Origin: JBEKZQ01 sp049509675
GTDB lineage: Bacteria > Planctomycetota > Planctomycetia > Pirellulales > Thermoguttaceae
Length of the DNA stretch: 11,760 nucleotides
Assembly (NCBI GenBank): GCA_049509675.1
Contig: JBEKZQ010000181.1
Span: 1 to 11,760, forward strand
Direction: 5' to 3'
The notes beneath the pieces were generated by a model. The model was not told where the DNA came from. It did no database searches and saw only the letters and a list, made by a program, of their open reading frames with translations. The number at the start of each line of letters is the position of its first letter. Positions within the stretch are counted from its first letter, which is position 1. Below are positions 1 to 6,242 of the stretch, one piece after another. Both the position numbers and the translations under genes were made by a program.

Positions 1-224
1 GCCTGATCGAAGATCGCCGGCAACTGGTCGACCGCGTCGCTGGAGGGCAAATCCGTGTATAGCAGCAGGCGCTTCGACTCGAGCTTGCGGATGCCGGCGA
101 CGGCGGTCCGGGCCGCATCGACCGAAACCGTGGGCGGCCGCGGCGGCACGGCGGCCGACGTCGAGCCCATCGCGGCGCCAATGACCGTCGCAGCAAGAAA
201 AGTCCGCAGAAAACGGTCGGCCAT
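1..224 (-). CDS. Secreted protein, N-terminal fragment (possibly DUF1570-like)
   Basis: The gene is cut by the window edge; only about 74 residues are visible. Translation from the ATG at 224-222 begins MADRFLRTFLAATVIGAAMG, a classical signal peptide with a basic N-terminus, a hydrophobic core and a probable cleavage site after an STSA stretch. A Pro-rich linker follows, then a KRLLLYTDLPSS segment. A strong Shine-Dalgarno (AGGAGG) lies a few bases upstream, which fixes the start. The KRLLLYTDLP motif reminds me of the start of planctomycete secreted DUF1570 (zincin-like) proteins, where it opens the first beta strand, but too little is present to be sure. The gene is divergent from the lipoprotein gene at 311, with 86 bases between them that must hold both promoters. 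Confidence 0.65.
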   Translation of the reverse strand, partial: MADRFLRTFLAATVIGAAMGSTSAAVPPRPPTVSVDAARTAVAGIRKLESKRLLLYTDLPSSDAVDQLPAIFDQ

Positions 225-310
225 TGTTCCTCCTGCCCGCCGGGAGCATTGCACGGGAGCGATTACGATCTTAGGCTATTGTACATCGCCACTAAGAAAG
301 GATCATCACC

Positions 311-1345
311 TTGTCACCGGCACCCTGGAAGATGGGCCGAAAACGTCGGCTGTTTGCGGCGTTGTGTCTTATGCTGGCCGGCTGCTGGGCGGCCTCCAGC
401 CGCGAGGTTGTCGTCTACACGTCGCTGGACGACGAGTTCTCCACGCCGATCCTGGATGATTTTGCCGCGGCCAGCGGGATTGCCGTGCGGCCGAAGTTCG
501 ATACCGAATCGACCAAGACCGTGGGACTGGCCGAGGCCATTCTGGCCGAAAGCGGCCGGCCGCGCTGCGACGTTTTTTGGAACAACGAGATCCTCAACAC
601 CCTGCGGCTGGCCCGCCGCGGACTGCTGGACGCCTACCGCTCGCCTGCGGCCCAAAGCTATCCGGCCATGTACCGTTCCCCGCAAGGGCTTTGGCACGGG
701 TTTGCCGCCCGGGCCAGGGTGCTGCTGGTCAACACGCGGGTGGTGGCGGAGGGGAGGCGGCCCGATTCGATCCTGGACCTGGGCGATCGGCAGTGGCGGG
801 GGCGATGCGCGATGGCCAAACCGTTGTTCGGCACCACGGCCACGCACGCCGCCTGTTTGTTTGCCGCCTGGGGCGACGCCCGTGCCAAGCAGTACTTCGA
901 GCGGCTGAAGGGCAACGACGTGAAGATCCTCTCCGGCAATAAGCAGGTGGCCGAGGCCGTGGGAGGCGGCCAGTTGGCCTTCGGCCTGACCGATACCGAC
1001 GACGCGCTGGCCGAAGTGGAAAAAGGCCTGCCGGTGAAGATCGTCTATCCCGACCAGGCTGTCGACGGCCCGGGCACGCTTTTCATCCCCAACACGCTGG
1101 CGATCATCAAGGGGGCCCCCAATCCGCAGGCCGCCCGGCGACTGGTCGATTACTTGCTCTCGGCCGAGGTGGAAGCCAGGTTGGCGGCCGGCGAGAGCGC
1201 CCAGATCCCGTTGAATCCGGCGGTGAAAGTGAAGACGCGGGTGGAAACGCCGCAGACGGTGCGTGCGATGCGGGTCGATTTTGAGACGGCCGCCGCCAAG
1301 TGGGACACGACGGCTCAGTTCCTCCGCGAAACGTTCACGCAGTGA
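311..1345 (+). CDS. ABC transporter substrate-binding lipoprotein, iron(III)/FutA-FbpA type
   Basis: This 344-residue protein is the binding component of an ABC importer of the COG1840 (iron(III)/spermidine-putrescine) fold. It would sit tethered to the outer face of the cytoplasmic membrane. A basic start (GRKRR) leads into a hydrophobic segment ending in the lipobox L-A-G-C, with Cys25 as lipidation site. The family signatures are VVVYTSLDDEFSTPIL near 33-48, DVFWNNE near 87, KPLFGTTATHAA near 168-180 and GTLFIPNTLAIIKGAPNPQAA near 252-272, followed by a YLLS-EVE helix typical of these proteins. The start is TTG at 311, because AAAGGA sits 8 bases upstream; the ATG at 332 has a GGAAG that is too close. 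I do not see the paired tyrosines of FbpA, so the ligand is uncertain. No permease or ATPase gene is adjacent, making it an orphan. Confidence 0.85.
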   Translation: MSPAPWKMGRKRRLFAALCLMLAGCWAASSREVVVYTSLDDEFSTPILDDFAAASGIAVRPKFDTESTKTVGLAEAILAESGRPRCDVFWNNEILNTLRLARRGLLDAYRSPAAQSYPAMYRSPQGLWHGFAARARVLLVNTRVVAEGRRPDSILDLGDRQWRGRCAMAKPLFGTTATHAACLFAAWGDARAKQYFERLKGNDVKILSGNKQVAEAVGGGQLAFGLTDTDDALAEVEKGLPVKIVYPDQAVDGPGTLFIPNTLAIIKGAPNPQAARRLVDYLLSAEVEARLAAGESAQIPLNPAVKVKTRVETPQTVRAMRVDFETAAAKWDTTAQFLRETFTQ

Positions 1346-1367
1346 CGTAGTGCAGAGAAATGAGGCC

Positions 1368-1433
1368 ACGGATTGAACACGGATGGTCTGATCCTCTTTC
1401 TCTTCTCCGTGTTCCATCCGTGTTTCATCCGTA
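1368..1433. repeat. Imperfect inverted repeat between convergent genes
   Basis: The arms AACACGGATGG (1376-1386) and CCATCCGTGTT (1414-1424) are perfectly complementary over 11 bases. The pairing extends imperfectly outward through CCACGGATTG and TCATCCGTAG. The loop is 27 bases and pyrimidine-rich. The element lies between the ends of the lipoprotein gene and the YceH gene, which converge here. It may act as a bidirectional terminator or be a copy of a dispersed ACACGGATG-type repeat. No clear U-run follows either arm. Confidence 0.5.
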
Positions 1434-1453
1434 GCTGCTTCCCACCGCCGTAT

Positions 1454-2293
1454 TCAGCCGCCCAGGGCGTCCTTCAATTGCCGCAGGTCGTCGCGGATGC
1501 GATGATTCTCCTCGGCGAATTCGTCGCAACGGTTCTGCAATTGGGCCATCTGCGACTGAAGCTCCGCCACCTGGCGGCGCAGAACTTCCAAGGCCGGCGG
1601 GGTTGCCGCGGCAGCCGCGGCCGCGGGTCGGGCCGGCGGTATCGCGGCGCCGGCACTGGCCGGCAAGCCGCTCGTGGCACTCGGCGCCTCGCCGGGCTGC
1701 GGTTGGTCGTCAAAACCGGCCGCTGCGCGCTGTTGGAACTGAGCCTTGAGATGCTCTAGTTCCGAGGGTGGATAGAGGGCGTGCGAGATCACGTGGCCGC
1801 GCCCCTCCGGCGTGAGCGACAGGACCAGCCCCTTGGCGCCGAGCGCGGCAAGGATGTTGCGCAGCGCGGGCAGATCGGCAATAGGGTCCATGCGCGAGGC
1901 CCGGCCGCGCAGGTCGCCTTCCGTCTGCGCGCCCCGCAGCAAGAGCTCGATCATCACCGATAATTCGAGTTTCTCGCAGCCCAGCCACTCGTAGAGATAG
2001 TGGCGGAACTTGGTCACCCGGCCGTAGCCTTCGACCATGCCCACCGCCCCCATCTCGCGGAGCCGGTCCAGCGATTCCTGCACGTTGTCCGGCTCCAACT
2101 GCATCAGCGGCGCACGGTTGCTCTTCTGGTTGCAGCCCGTACACACCGCGTTGAGCGACATGGGATAGATGTCGGGCGTGGTCTTGGCCTTCTCGGCCAG
2201 CACGCCCAACACGCGGCGATCGATCGGTCGCAGCGGACGCCAGCGCGGGGCCGGTTGTGACGCGGACGGCGGCGTGATCTCTTCTTCGATCAT
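1454..2293 (-). CDS. YceH/DUF480 (UPF0502) double winged-helix protein with C-terminal coiled coil
   Basis: A 279-residue member of the DUF480/YceH family, predicted to be a cytoplasmic DNA-binding protein of two winged-helix domains; its target and role are not established. The family core is clear: a VLGVLAEKAKTTPDIYP helix near 28-44, then MSLNAVCTGCNQKSNR near 45-60, followed by the second winged helix with a RGRASRMDPI segment. Compared with the enterobacterial protein (about 215 residues) this one is longer. A Pro/Ala-rich linker (roughly 195-230) leads to a C-terminal heptad-like coiled coil (roughly 233-275), probably for oligomerisation. I chose the ATG at 2293, because GGAG lies 9 bases upstream. 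A TTG five codons earlier (2308) has no Shine-Dalgarno. It is transcribed in the same direction as the toxin-antitoxin pair 84 bases upstream, but probably separately. Confidence 0.88.
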   Translation of the reverse strand: MIEEEITPPSASQPAPRWRPLRPIDRRVLGVLAEKAKTTPDIYPMSLNAVCTGCNQKSNRAPLMQLEPDNVQESLDRLREMGAVGMVEGYGRVTKFRHYLYEWLGCEKLELSVMIELLLRGAQTEGDLRGRASRMDPIADLPALRNILAALGAKGLVLSLTPEGRGHVISHALYPPSELEHLKAQFQQRAAAGFDDQPQPGEAPSATSGLPASAGAAIPPARPAAAAAAATPPALEVLRRQVAELQSQMAQLQNRCDEFAEENHRIRDDLRQLKDALGG

Positions 2294-2376
2294 CGTGGGG
2301 GTCTCCAAGAGGCAAGCGGCGCGGCAACTCTAGCGAAATGCTATCGCTTTTCCCCGATGGCGGGAAGTGGGAGCGG

Positions 2377-2901
2377 CTACTGTTTCTCCATCATCGCTTC
2401 CAGGGACTTAGCGCTCAAGAACAGCCGATAGGGGCGGCCGGGCAGTTCGGCAAAATCCCAGTGCTGATAAAAGGTCTTGGCAGAGTCGTTCAGGCAGTCG
2501 AGGATGACTGCGATGAACGGAAAGGTCTTGCCGGCTTCCCAGCAATCGCGCAAGGCTTGCGCCAACAGCAGACGGCCTAATCCTTGGCCTTGGCGTTTGC
2601 AGTCGACGCCCAGCCATGCCAGTACGGCAACGGGCAATACGCGACGTGGCAACTGCTTCGCCGCTTCGGCAGGCAAGTCACCAAAATCGACCTGCCCGAT
2701 CGCCAACGTGTAGTAGCCGGCAATGGTTCCAACTTCGTCGACCAGGACCTTGGTTACCGAGAGGTGTTTCGTTTGCTGCTGAAGTGCTTTGGTCGAGAGC
2801 CAATGATCGACGGCCTGCTGGCCGCACTGGAACCGGCGCCGAGGATGCTCACGCCGGAGGCGTTCCAACTGAAAACCCGCGGGAAAACGAATTTCGTTCA
2901 C
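2377..2901 (-). CDS. GNAT-family acetyltransferase toxin (TacT/AtaT-like)
   Basis: A 174-residue GCN5-type N-acetyltransferase of the class whose members acetylate the amino group of aminoacyl-tRNA and block translation. Early in the protein are the family features FQCGQQAVDHWL (24-35) and GYYTLAIGQVDF (62-73). The acetyl-CoA pyrophosphate-binding loop is RQGQGLG (103-109). FYQHWDF (144-150) supplies Tyr145 at the expected catalytic position. Length matches known TacT proteins. The start is GTG at 2901, which overlaps the antitoxin stop as GTGA. The open frame extends further upstream to 2982, but that part lies inside the antitoxin gene. Overlap implies translational coupling and one promoter upstream of the antitoxin. 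The substrate tRNA cannot be read from the sequence. Confidence 0.88.
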   Translation of the reverse strand: MNEIRFPAGFQLERLRREHPRRRFQCGQQAVDHWLSTKALQQQTKHLSVTKVLVDEVGTIAGYYTLAIGQVDFGDLPAEAAKQLPRRVLPVAVLAWLGVDCKRQGQGLGRLLLAQALRDCWEAGKTFPFIAVILDCLNDSAKTFYQHWDFAELPGRPYRLFLSAKSLEAMMEKQ

Positions 2902-3203
2902 TGCTCGCCTCGCATCACGGCGCCCAAACGTCGCTGCGCGGCGGTTAATCCAGGAGATTCGTTTAACGCAGCCCAGAAACACGACTGCTCTTCGGAGGTT
3001 AACGTGATGACGTGCTCCCGAGCCGCACGGACCTCGCGTCTTGCCTGGGGAATGGTCACTGTCCGTACATAGTCGCTGACGCTGATGTGTCGCAACTCAG
3101 CCGCTTCGACGAGACATTTCTTGCTCTCATCGTCCAGACGAACCATCAGCGGACTGGCTGTCATGGCCGACTCAGCTTTCGTATTGGAACGGGACGCAGC
3201 CAT
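2898..3203 (-). CDS. DUF1778 ribbon-helix-helix antitoxin (TacA-like)
   Basis: A 101-residue antitoxin partner of the GNAT toxin. The N-terminal part carries a ribbon-helix-helix DNA-binding fold: SPLMVRLDDESKKCLVEAA (17-35) gives the beta strand and first helix, and HISVSDYVRTVTI (39-51) the second helix. The C-terminal half (about 60-101, charged then ending in LGAVMRGEQ) should wrap around and neutralise the toxin, as in DUF1778 proteins. The ATG at 3203 is preferred over the TTG at 3236, because AAGGAG lies 8 bases before it, and the longer version would place the start inside the promoter. Promoter and palindromic operator are directly upstream, so autorepression by the antitoxin-toxin complex is expected. 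The gene ends in the GTGA overlap with the toxin. Confidence 0.9.
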   Translation of the reverse strand: MAASRSNTKAESAMTASPLMVRLDDESKKCLVEAAELRHISVSDYVRTVTIPQARREVRAAREHVITLTSEEQSCFWAALNESPGLTAAQRRLGAVMRGEQ

Positions 3204-3224
3204 CTCTTTTTCTCCTTCAGGCCA

Positions 3225-3252
3225 ATTATATTGCAAATCGCAATACAGTCAA
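3225..3252 (-). promoter_or_regulatory. Sigma70-type promoter of the antitoxin-toxin operon
   Basis: On the minus strand, TTGACT (3252-3247) is followed after 16 bases by a perfect TATAAT (3230-3225). This is one of the strongest consensus promoters in the window and lies in a visibly AT-rich stretch. Transcription would start near 3218, leaving about 15 bases before the antitoxin ATG, just enough for its AAGGAG. Confidence 0.75.
3229..3245. promoter_or_regulatory. Palindromic operator TATTGC-N5-GCAATA
   Basis: A perfect inverted repeat, TATTGC (3229-3234) and GCAATA (3240-3245) separated by AAATC, lies in the spacer of the antitoxin promoter and overlaps the edge of its -10 box. This is the expected size and place for a ribbon-helix-helix operator. 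Binding by the DUF1778 antitoxin is inferred. Confidence 0.7.
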
Positions 3253-3266
3253 GCACTCCCCGACCT

Positions 3267-5522
3267 CTACTTGACCGGTCTTAGCGGGCTGCCGTGGATG
3301 GTGAACCGCTGCCGGCCGGCGTGCGAGACGAAATCGACCGTGGCCTGCCGCCCCGCGCCGCTGCCGCTGAGGGCCACGATCCGCCCCAGCCCAAACTCGG
3401 GATGCCGCACGAGCATGTCGTGCTGGAAGGCGTCCGGGGCAATGGGCGGCGCGGCCAATCCGCCGTTGGCCAACTCGGCAGCCGTGGTCAGTTGCACGGT
3501 CGGCGCGGCCGGGCGCGGCGGCGCGGCCGCCGCCTCGTCCGCCGGCACGTCTTCATAGGTCGGCTCCAGCGTGACTCCCGCCTGGGCTTCGACGCAGTTC
3601 ACCGCCATTTCCGCGCGCGGCAGTTCCATGAGGAACGAGCTGGGAACGGTCGTCTTTCGCTGTCCGCGGAAATCGCGATAGCGGGCCCAACTGATCTGCA
3701 GTTCCTGCTGGGCTCGCGTAATGCCCACGAACATCAGTCGCCGCTCTTCTTCGAGCTGCTCGGCGTGTTGCCGGCTGCGTTCGTGCGGCAAGAGCCCTTC
3801 TTCCACGGCCACCAGGTACACGACCGGGAATTCCAGCCCCTTCGCGGCGTGCAACGTCATCAAGGTCACGCGGTCCACTTCGGTTTGCCAGTCGTCGGTA
3901 TCGTTGACCAGTGCCGTTTCCTCCAAAAAAGCCTCAAGGTTGTTGCCGCCGCCGTGGCGTTCGTCGAAATCGCGGGCCACGGTCAACAGTTCCTGGATAT
4001 TGGCCAGCCTCTCTTCGTCTTCTTCATCGCCGGAAGTCTTCCACTGTTGCTCGAAGCCGGCCTCGGTAAGAACGTGCCCGAGCAACTCTTCGATCGGCTG
4101 GGCGGCCAGCGCCGCCAGGCGGTCGAAACAGGCGACAAACTTGGCGACGAAGCCGGCGGCCCGGGCCGCAATCGTCTTGGCGCTCCGGACCTGCCGGGCC
4201 GCCTCCAACAAGCTCAGGCCGTGCCGGAGGGCGTGGTCGGCCAACCGCTCGATGGTCGCCTTGCCGATGCCGCGGACCGGCGTATTGATGACCCGGCGCA
4301 GCGCCTCTTCATCCTGGGGATTGTTAATCAATTGCAAATAAGCCAGCACGTCCTTGACCTCTTTGCGTTGGAAGAACTCCACGCCGTGGACCATTTGGAA
4401 CGGCACGCCCGCCTCGCGCAAGGCGAACTCGAAGGCCCGGCTCAAGGCATTGGTGCGGTAGAAGACGGCGAAGTCGCGCGGGCGGCGCGTGCCGGCATGG
4501 ACCTGCCGGGCGATTTGCGCGGCGATGCCTTCGGCCTCCTCCTTCTGGCTCTCGTAGGTGATCAGGCGTACGGGGTTGCCCTCGCTGTTGCTGGTGTACA
4601 GGCCTTTGGCCTTGCGGCGGAGATTGTGCGCGATCAGTTCGGCGGCCACGCGCACGATGCACTGCGTGCTGCGATAGTTCCGCTCCAGGCGAACGACGCG
4701 GACCTCGGGAAAGTCCTGCTCGAATTCCAGGATGTTGTTGAGGTTCGCGCCGCGCCAGCCGTAAATCGATTGGTCGGGATCGCCGGTGACGGCCAGGTTG
4801 GGATGATCGACCGACAACGCCCGCACAATCGCATACTGGGCCAGGTTGGTGTCCTGGTACTCATCGACCAGGATGAAGCGATAGCGCTCGTCCAGACTGT
4901 GGCGGATCTCGGGATTCTCGCGCAGCAGCGTGGCCACGTACAGCAACAAGTCGTCGAAGTCCGCCGCGTTGGAGTTCCGCAGGCGGGCCTGGTACAAGGG
5001 ATAGACCTGCTTGACGGCGCTGCCCAGCGGATGGTCGCGGCGGGGCTCGTATTGCTCGGGAGAGATCAGATTGTTCTTGGCCCAACTGATGGCTCGGCCG
5101 ACGGCCTCGGGCGAAATCAGTTCGGCGGCCGGTTTGGCGTGTGCCAGGACGCGTCGCAAGACGCTGGCGCTGTCGGCGGCGTCGTAGATCGTGTAGTTCT
5201 CCTCCAGCCCGACGAACGCGGCGTATTTGCGCAACAACTGGGCGCAGAAACGATGGAAGGTCCCCAGCCATACGGCCCGTCCGGGGGCCAGGCGCTGCAC
5301 CCGGCCGCGCATCTCGTCGGCCGCCTTGTTGGTGAAGGTCAGGGCCAGGATGTGCCGGCCCGGCACGTCCCGGGCCAGCAGCCGGGCGATGCGGTGGGTC
5401 ACGACCCGGGTCTTTCCGCTCCCCGGACCGGCCAGGATCAGCAGGGGTCCCTCGAAGTGCAGAACCGCCTCGCGCTGGGCGTCGGTGAGGTCTTCCAGCA
5501 GGTGCTCTAGGGTCGCTTCCAT
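3267..5522 (-). CDS. UvrD/PcrA-type superfamily 1A DNA helicase
   Basis: A 751-residue ATP-dependent 3'-5' DNA helicase of the UvrD/PcrA/Rep group, acting in nucleotide excision repair, replication-fork rescue or removal of stalled polymerase. All motifs are intact: Q motif LTDAQREAV (12-20), Walker A AGPGSGKT (31-38), motif Ia LALTFTNKAADEM (59-71), motif II DEYQDTN (220-226), motif III DQSIYGWRGA (250-259), motif IV RLERNYRST (278-286), motif V LHAAKGLEFPVVYL (about 555-568) and motif VI RRLMFVGITRAQ (about 593-604). The C-terminal 50 residues (702-751, starting DMLVRHPEFGLGRI) are the Tudor-like domain seen in PcrA/UvrD, which contacts RNA polymerase in those proteins. I placed the start at the ATG 5522, just before the Q motif with GGAG nearby; the open frame runs on to 5837 without family similarity. 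The choice between uvrD and pcrA cannot be made here. Confidence 0.95.
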   Translation of the reverse strand: MEATLEHLLEDLTDAQREAVLHFEGPLLILAGPGSGKTRVVTHRIARLLARDVPGRHILALTFTNKAADEMRGRVQRLAPGRAVWLGTFHRFCAQLLRKYAAFVGLEENYTIYDAADSASVLRRVLAHAKPAAELISPEAVGRAISWAKNNLISPEQYEPRRDHPLGSAVKQVYPLYQARLRNSNAADFDDLLLYVATLLRENPEIRHSLDERYRFILVDEYQDTNLAQYAIVRALSVDHPNLAVTGDPDQSIYGWRGANLNNILEFEQDFPEVRVVRLERNYRSTQCIVRVAAELIAHNLRRKAKGLYTSNSEGNPVRLITYESQKEEAEGIAAQIARQVHAGTRRPRDFAVFYRTNALSRAFEFALREAGVPFQMVHGVEFFQRKEVKDVLAYLQLINNPQDEEALRRVINTPVRGIGKATIERLADHALRHGLSLLEAARQVRSAKTIAARAAGFVAKFVACFDRLAALAAQPIEELLGHVLTEAGFEQQWKTSGDEEDEERLANIQELLTVARDFDERHGGGNNLEAFLEETALVNDTDDWQTEVDRVTLMTLHAAKGLEFPVVYLVAVEEGLLPHERSRQHAEQLEEERRLMFVGITRAQQELQISWARYRDFRGQRKTTVPSSFLMELPRAEMAVNCVEAQAGVTLEPTYEDVPADEAAAAPPRPAAPTVQLTTAAELANGGLAAPPIAPDAFQHDMLVRHPEFGLGRIVALSGSGAGRQATVDFVSHAGRQRFTIHGSPLRPVK

Positions 5523-5565
5523 CACGCTCCGGAGAGTCCTTCCCTGGGGTTGCGGGTCTAGGGAC

Positions 5566-5593
5566 AGTATATGCGGAGGTGCCGGCGGTGCAA
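5566..5593 (-). promoter_or_regulatory. Candidate promoter of the UvrD-type helicase gene
   Basis: On the minus strand TATACT (5571-5566) matches five of six -10 bases. TTGCAC (5593-5588) lies 16 bases upstream and matches only the TTG of the -35 consensus. The predicted leader to the ATG at 5522 is about 37 bases. No other candidate stands out upstream of this gene. Confidence 0.4.
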
Positions 5594-5611
5594 AAGGGGA
5601 GGCGTAGGGTG

Positions 5612-5629
5612 GCACTGGCTTGCCAGTGC
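5612..5629. repeat. Palindromic repeat copy 1 (GCACTGGC-TT-GCCAGTGC)
   Basis: An 8-bp perfect inverted repeat with a 2-base centre. Read on the plus strand it lies in a GGTGGCACTGGC context. It matches the inverted copy at 5790-5805 closely and is probably a dispersed intergenic repeat of this genome. Confidence 0.7.
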
Positions 5630-5789
5630 TTCTATGCCGGTACTTGCCGCCTTGAATCGCCGGAAACCTCTCCGCGTGGTTCGCCGGCGAGCATGGAACG
5701 TATCCACAGGGCGGAACAGTCGCCCGCTTTGACCTATCTCGCACGCCACTGCTTTGGCAACTTCTCGCCGCAAAAGCCCTCCGAAAGAG

Positions 5790-5805
5790 CACGGGCAAGC
5801 CCGTG
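5790..5805. repeat. Palindromic repeat copy 2 (CACGGGC-AA-GCCCGTG), inverted relative to copy 1
   Basis: A 7-bp perfect inverted repeat with a 2-base centre. Its reverse complement, TGCCACGGGCTTGCCCGTGC, aligns base for base with TGGCACTGGCTTGCCAGTGC of copy 1. One difference, at base 3, lies just outside the stem; the other two, at mirror positions, keep the stem paired. Confidence 0.7.
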
Positions 5806-5821
5806 GCACACTGCGCACTGA

Positions 5822-5850
5822 TTGTCTCGCATTTCAAGACGTGATATACT
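5822..5850 (+). promoter_or_regulatory. Promoter candidate for the alpha-CTD gene/operon
   Basis: TTGTCT (5822-5827), a 17-base spacer and TATACT (5845-5850) match four and five of six consensus bases with ideal spacing. The start of transcription would be near 5857, giving a leader of about 70 bases that includes a GC-rich GGCCGC/GCGGCC hairpin-like stretch before the Shine-Dalgarno. Confidence 0.5.
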
Positions 5851-5927
5851 TTGCTCCCGGTGGCCGCACGCGGCGGCCGACGTGTCGAGTTATCATCACA
5901 AAACTACTGATATTTGGGAGGGAGCCC

Positions 5928-6236
5928 ATGGCAACGCGAGTGCCATTGATTAAGACCGACCGAGACGCCAACGATCTCAGCGCCAAGCTGCAGATGAGCA
6001 CGGCCGAGATCGGTTTGTCGGTCCGCACCACCAACTGCCTGGAAGAAAAGGGGATCTTCACGGTCGAGGACCTGTTGCGCAGTCCGCCGGAAGAGTTGTT
6101 GTCGATTACCAATTTTGGGGAAAAAACCCTGGAAGAAGTGTACCTGGCGTTGGAGGGGATCGGCTTCTATCGCAAGGCGAGGCGCGCGTGCCCGGCTGCG
6201 CGAAAGAGGGCCGATCCCCCTCCCCATCCGCGGTAG
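5928..6236 (+). CDS. Stand-alone RNA polymerase alpha C-terminal-domain (alpha-CTD) protein
   Basis: A 102-residue protein that is essentially only the helix-hairpin-helix DNA/activator-binding domain of RNA polymerase alpha, without the assembly (NTD) domain. The domain spans about 27-81. By alignment with E. coli alpha, the UP-element contacts are kept: Arg33 (R265), Asn36 (N268), Cys37 (C269), Asn62 (N294), Gly64 (G296), Lys66 (K298), Glu70 (E302). Ser299 becomes Thr67 and Lys297 becomes Glu65. It could therefore bind DNA or sigma/activators and act as a transcription regulator or competitor of alpha; this is inference. The start at ATG 5928 has a strong GGGAGGGAG upstream; the frame is open further back, but without similarity. 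The basic Pro-rich tail (82-102) is not part of the domain. The next gene begins 6 bases after the stop, in the same frame. Confidence 0.85.
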   Translation: MATRVPLIKTDRDANDLSAKLQMSTAEIGLSVRTTNCLEEKGIFTVEDLLRSPPEELLSITNFGEKTLEEVYLALEGIGFYRKARRACPAARKRADPPPHPR

Positions 6237-6242
6237 ACTACC

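Larger units (their letters stand above)
5523..5927. other. Divergent intergenic region with palindromic repeats
   Basis: These 405 bases separate the helicase gene (minus) from the alpha-CTD gene (plus). Besides the two promoter candidates and the two palindromes listed separately, the region contains a small hairpin, GGGCG (5709-5713) with CGCCC (5721-5725), and a TCGCCGGCGA palindrome near 5680. Frames run through it from both neighbours, but the translations show no family similarity and no good start, so I see no gene here. Confidence 0.5.

Noticed and set aside
314..1417. Open frame of 367 codons on the minus strand
   Set aside because: It is antisense to the solute-binding lipoprotein, which has a lipobox, ribosome site and family motifs; the minus frame has none.
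2332..2351. Hairpin AGCGA/TCGCT followed by TTTT as terminator of the toxin gene
   Set aside because: The T-run follows the stem on the plus strand, but the genes on both sides are on the minus strand, so the orientation is wrong; the stem is only 5 bp.
3294..5510. Open frame of 738 codons on the plus strand
   Set aside because: It lies fully opposite the UvrD-type helicase gene, whose motifs are intact; its translation is low-complexity and typical of antisense frames in GC-rich DNA.
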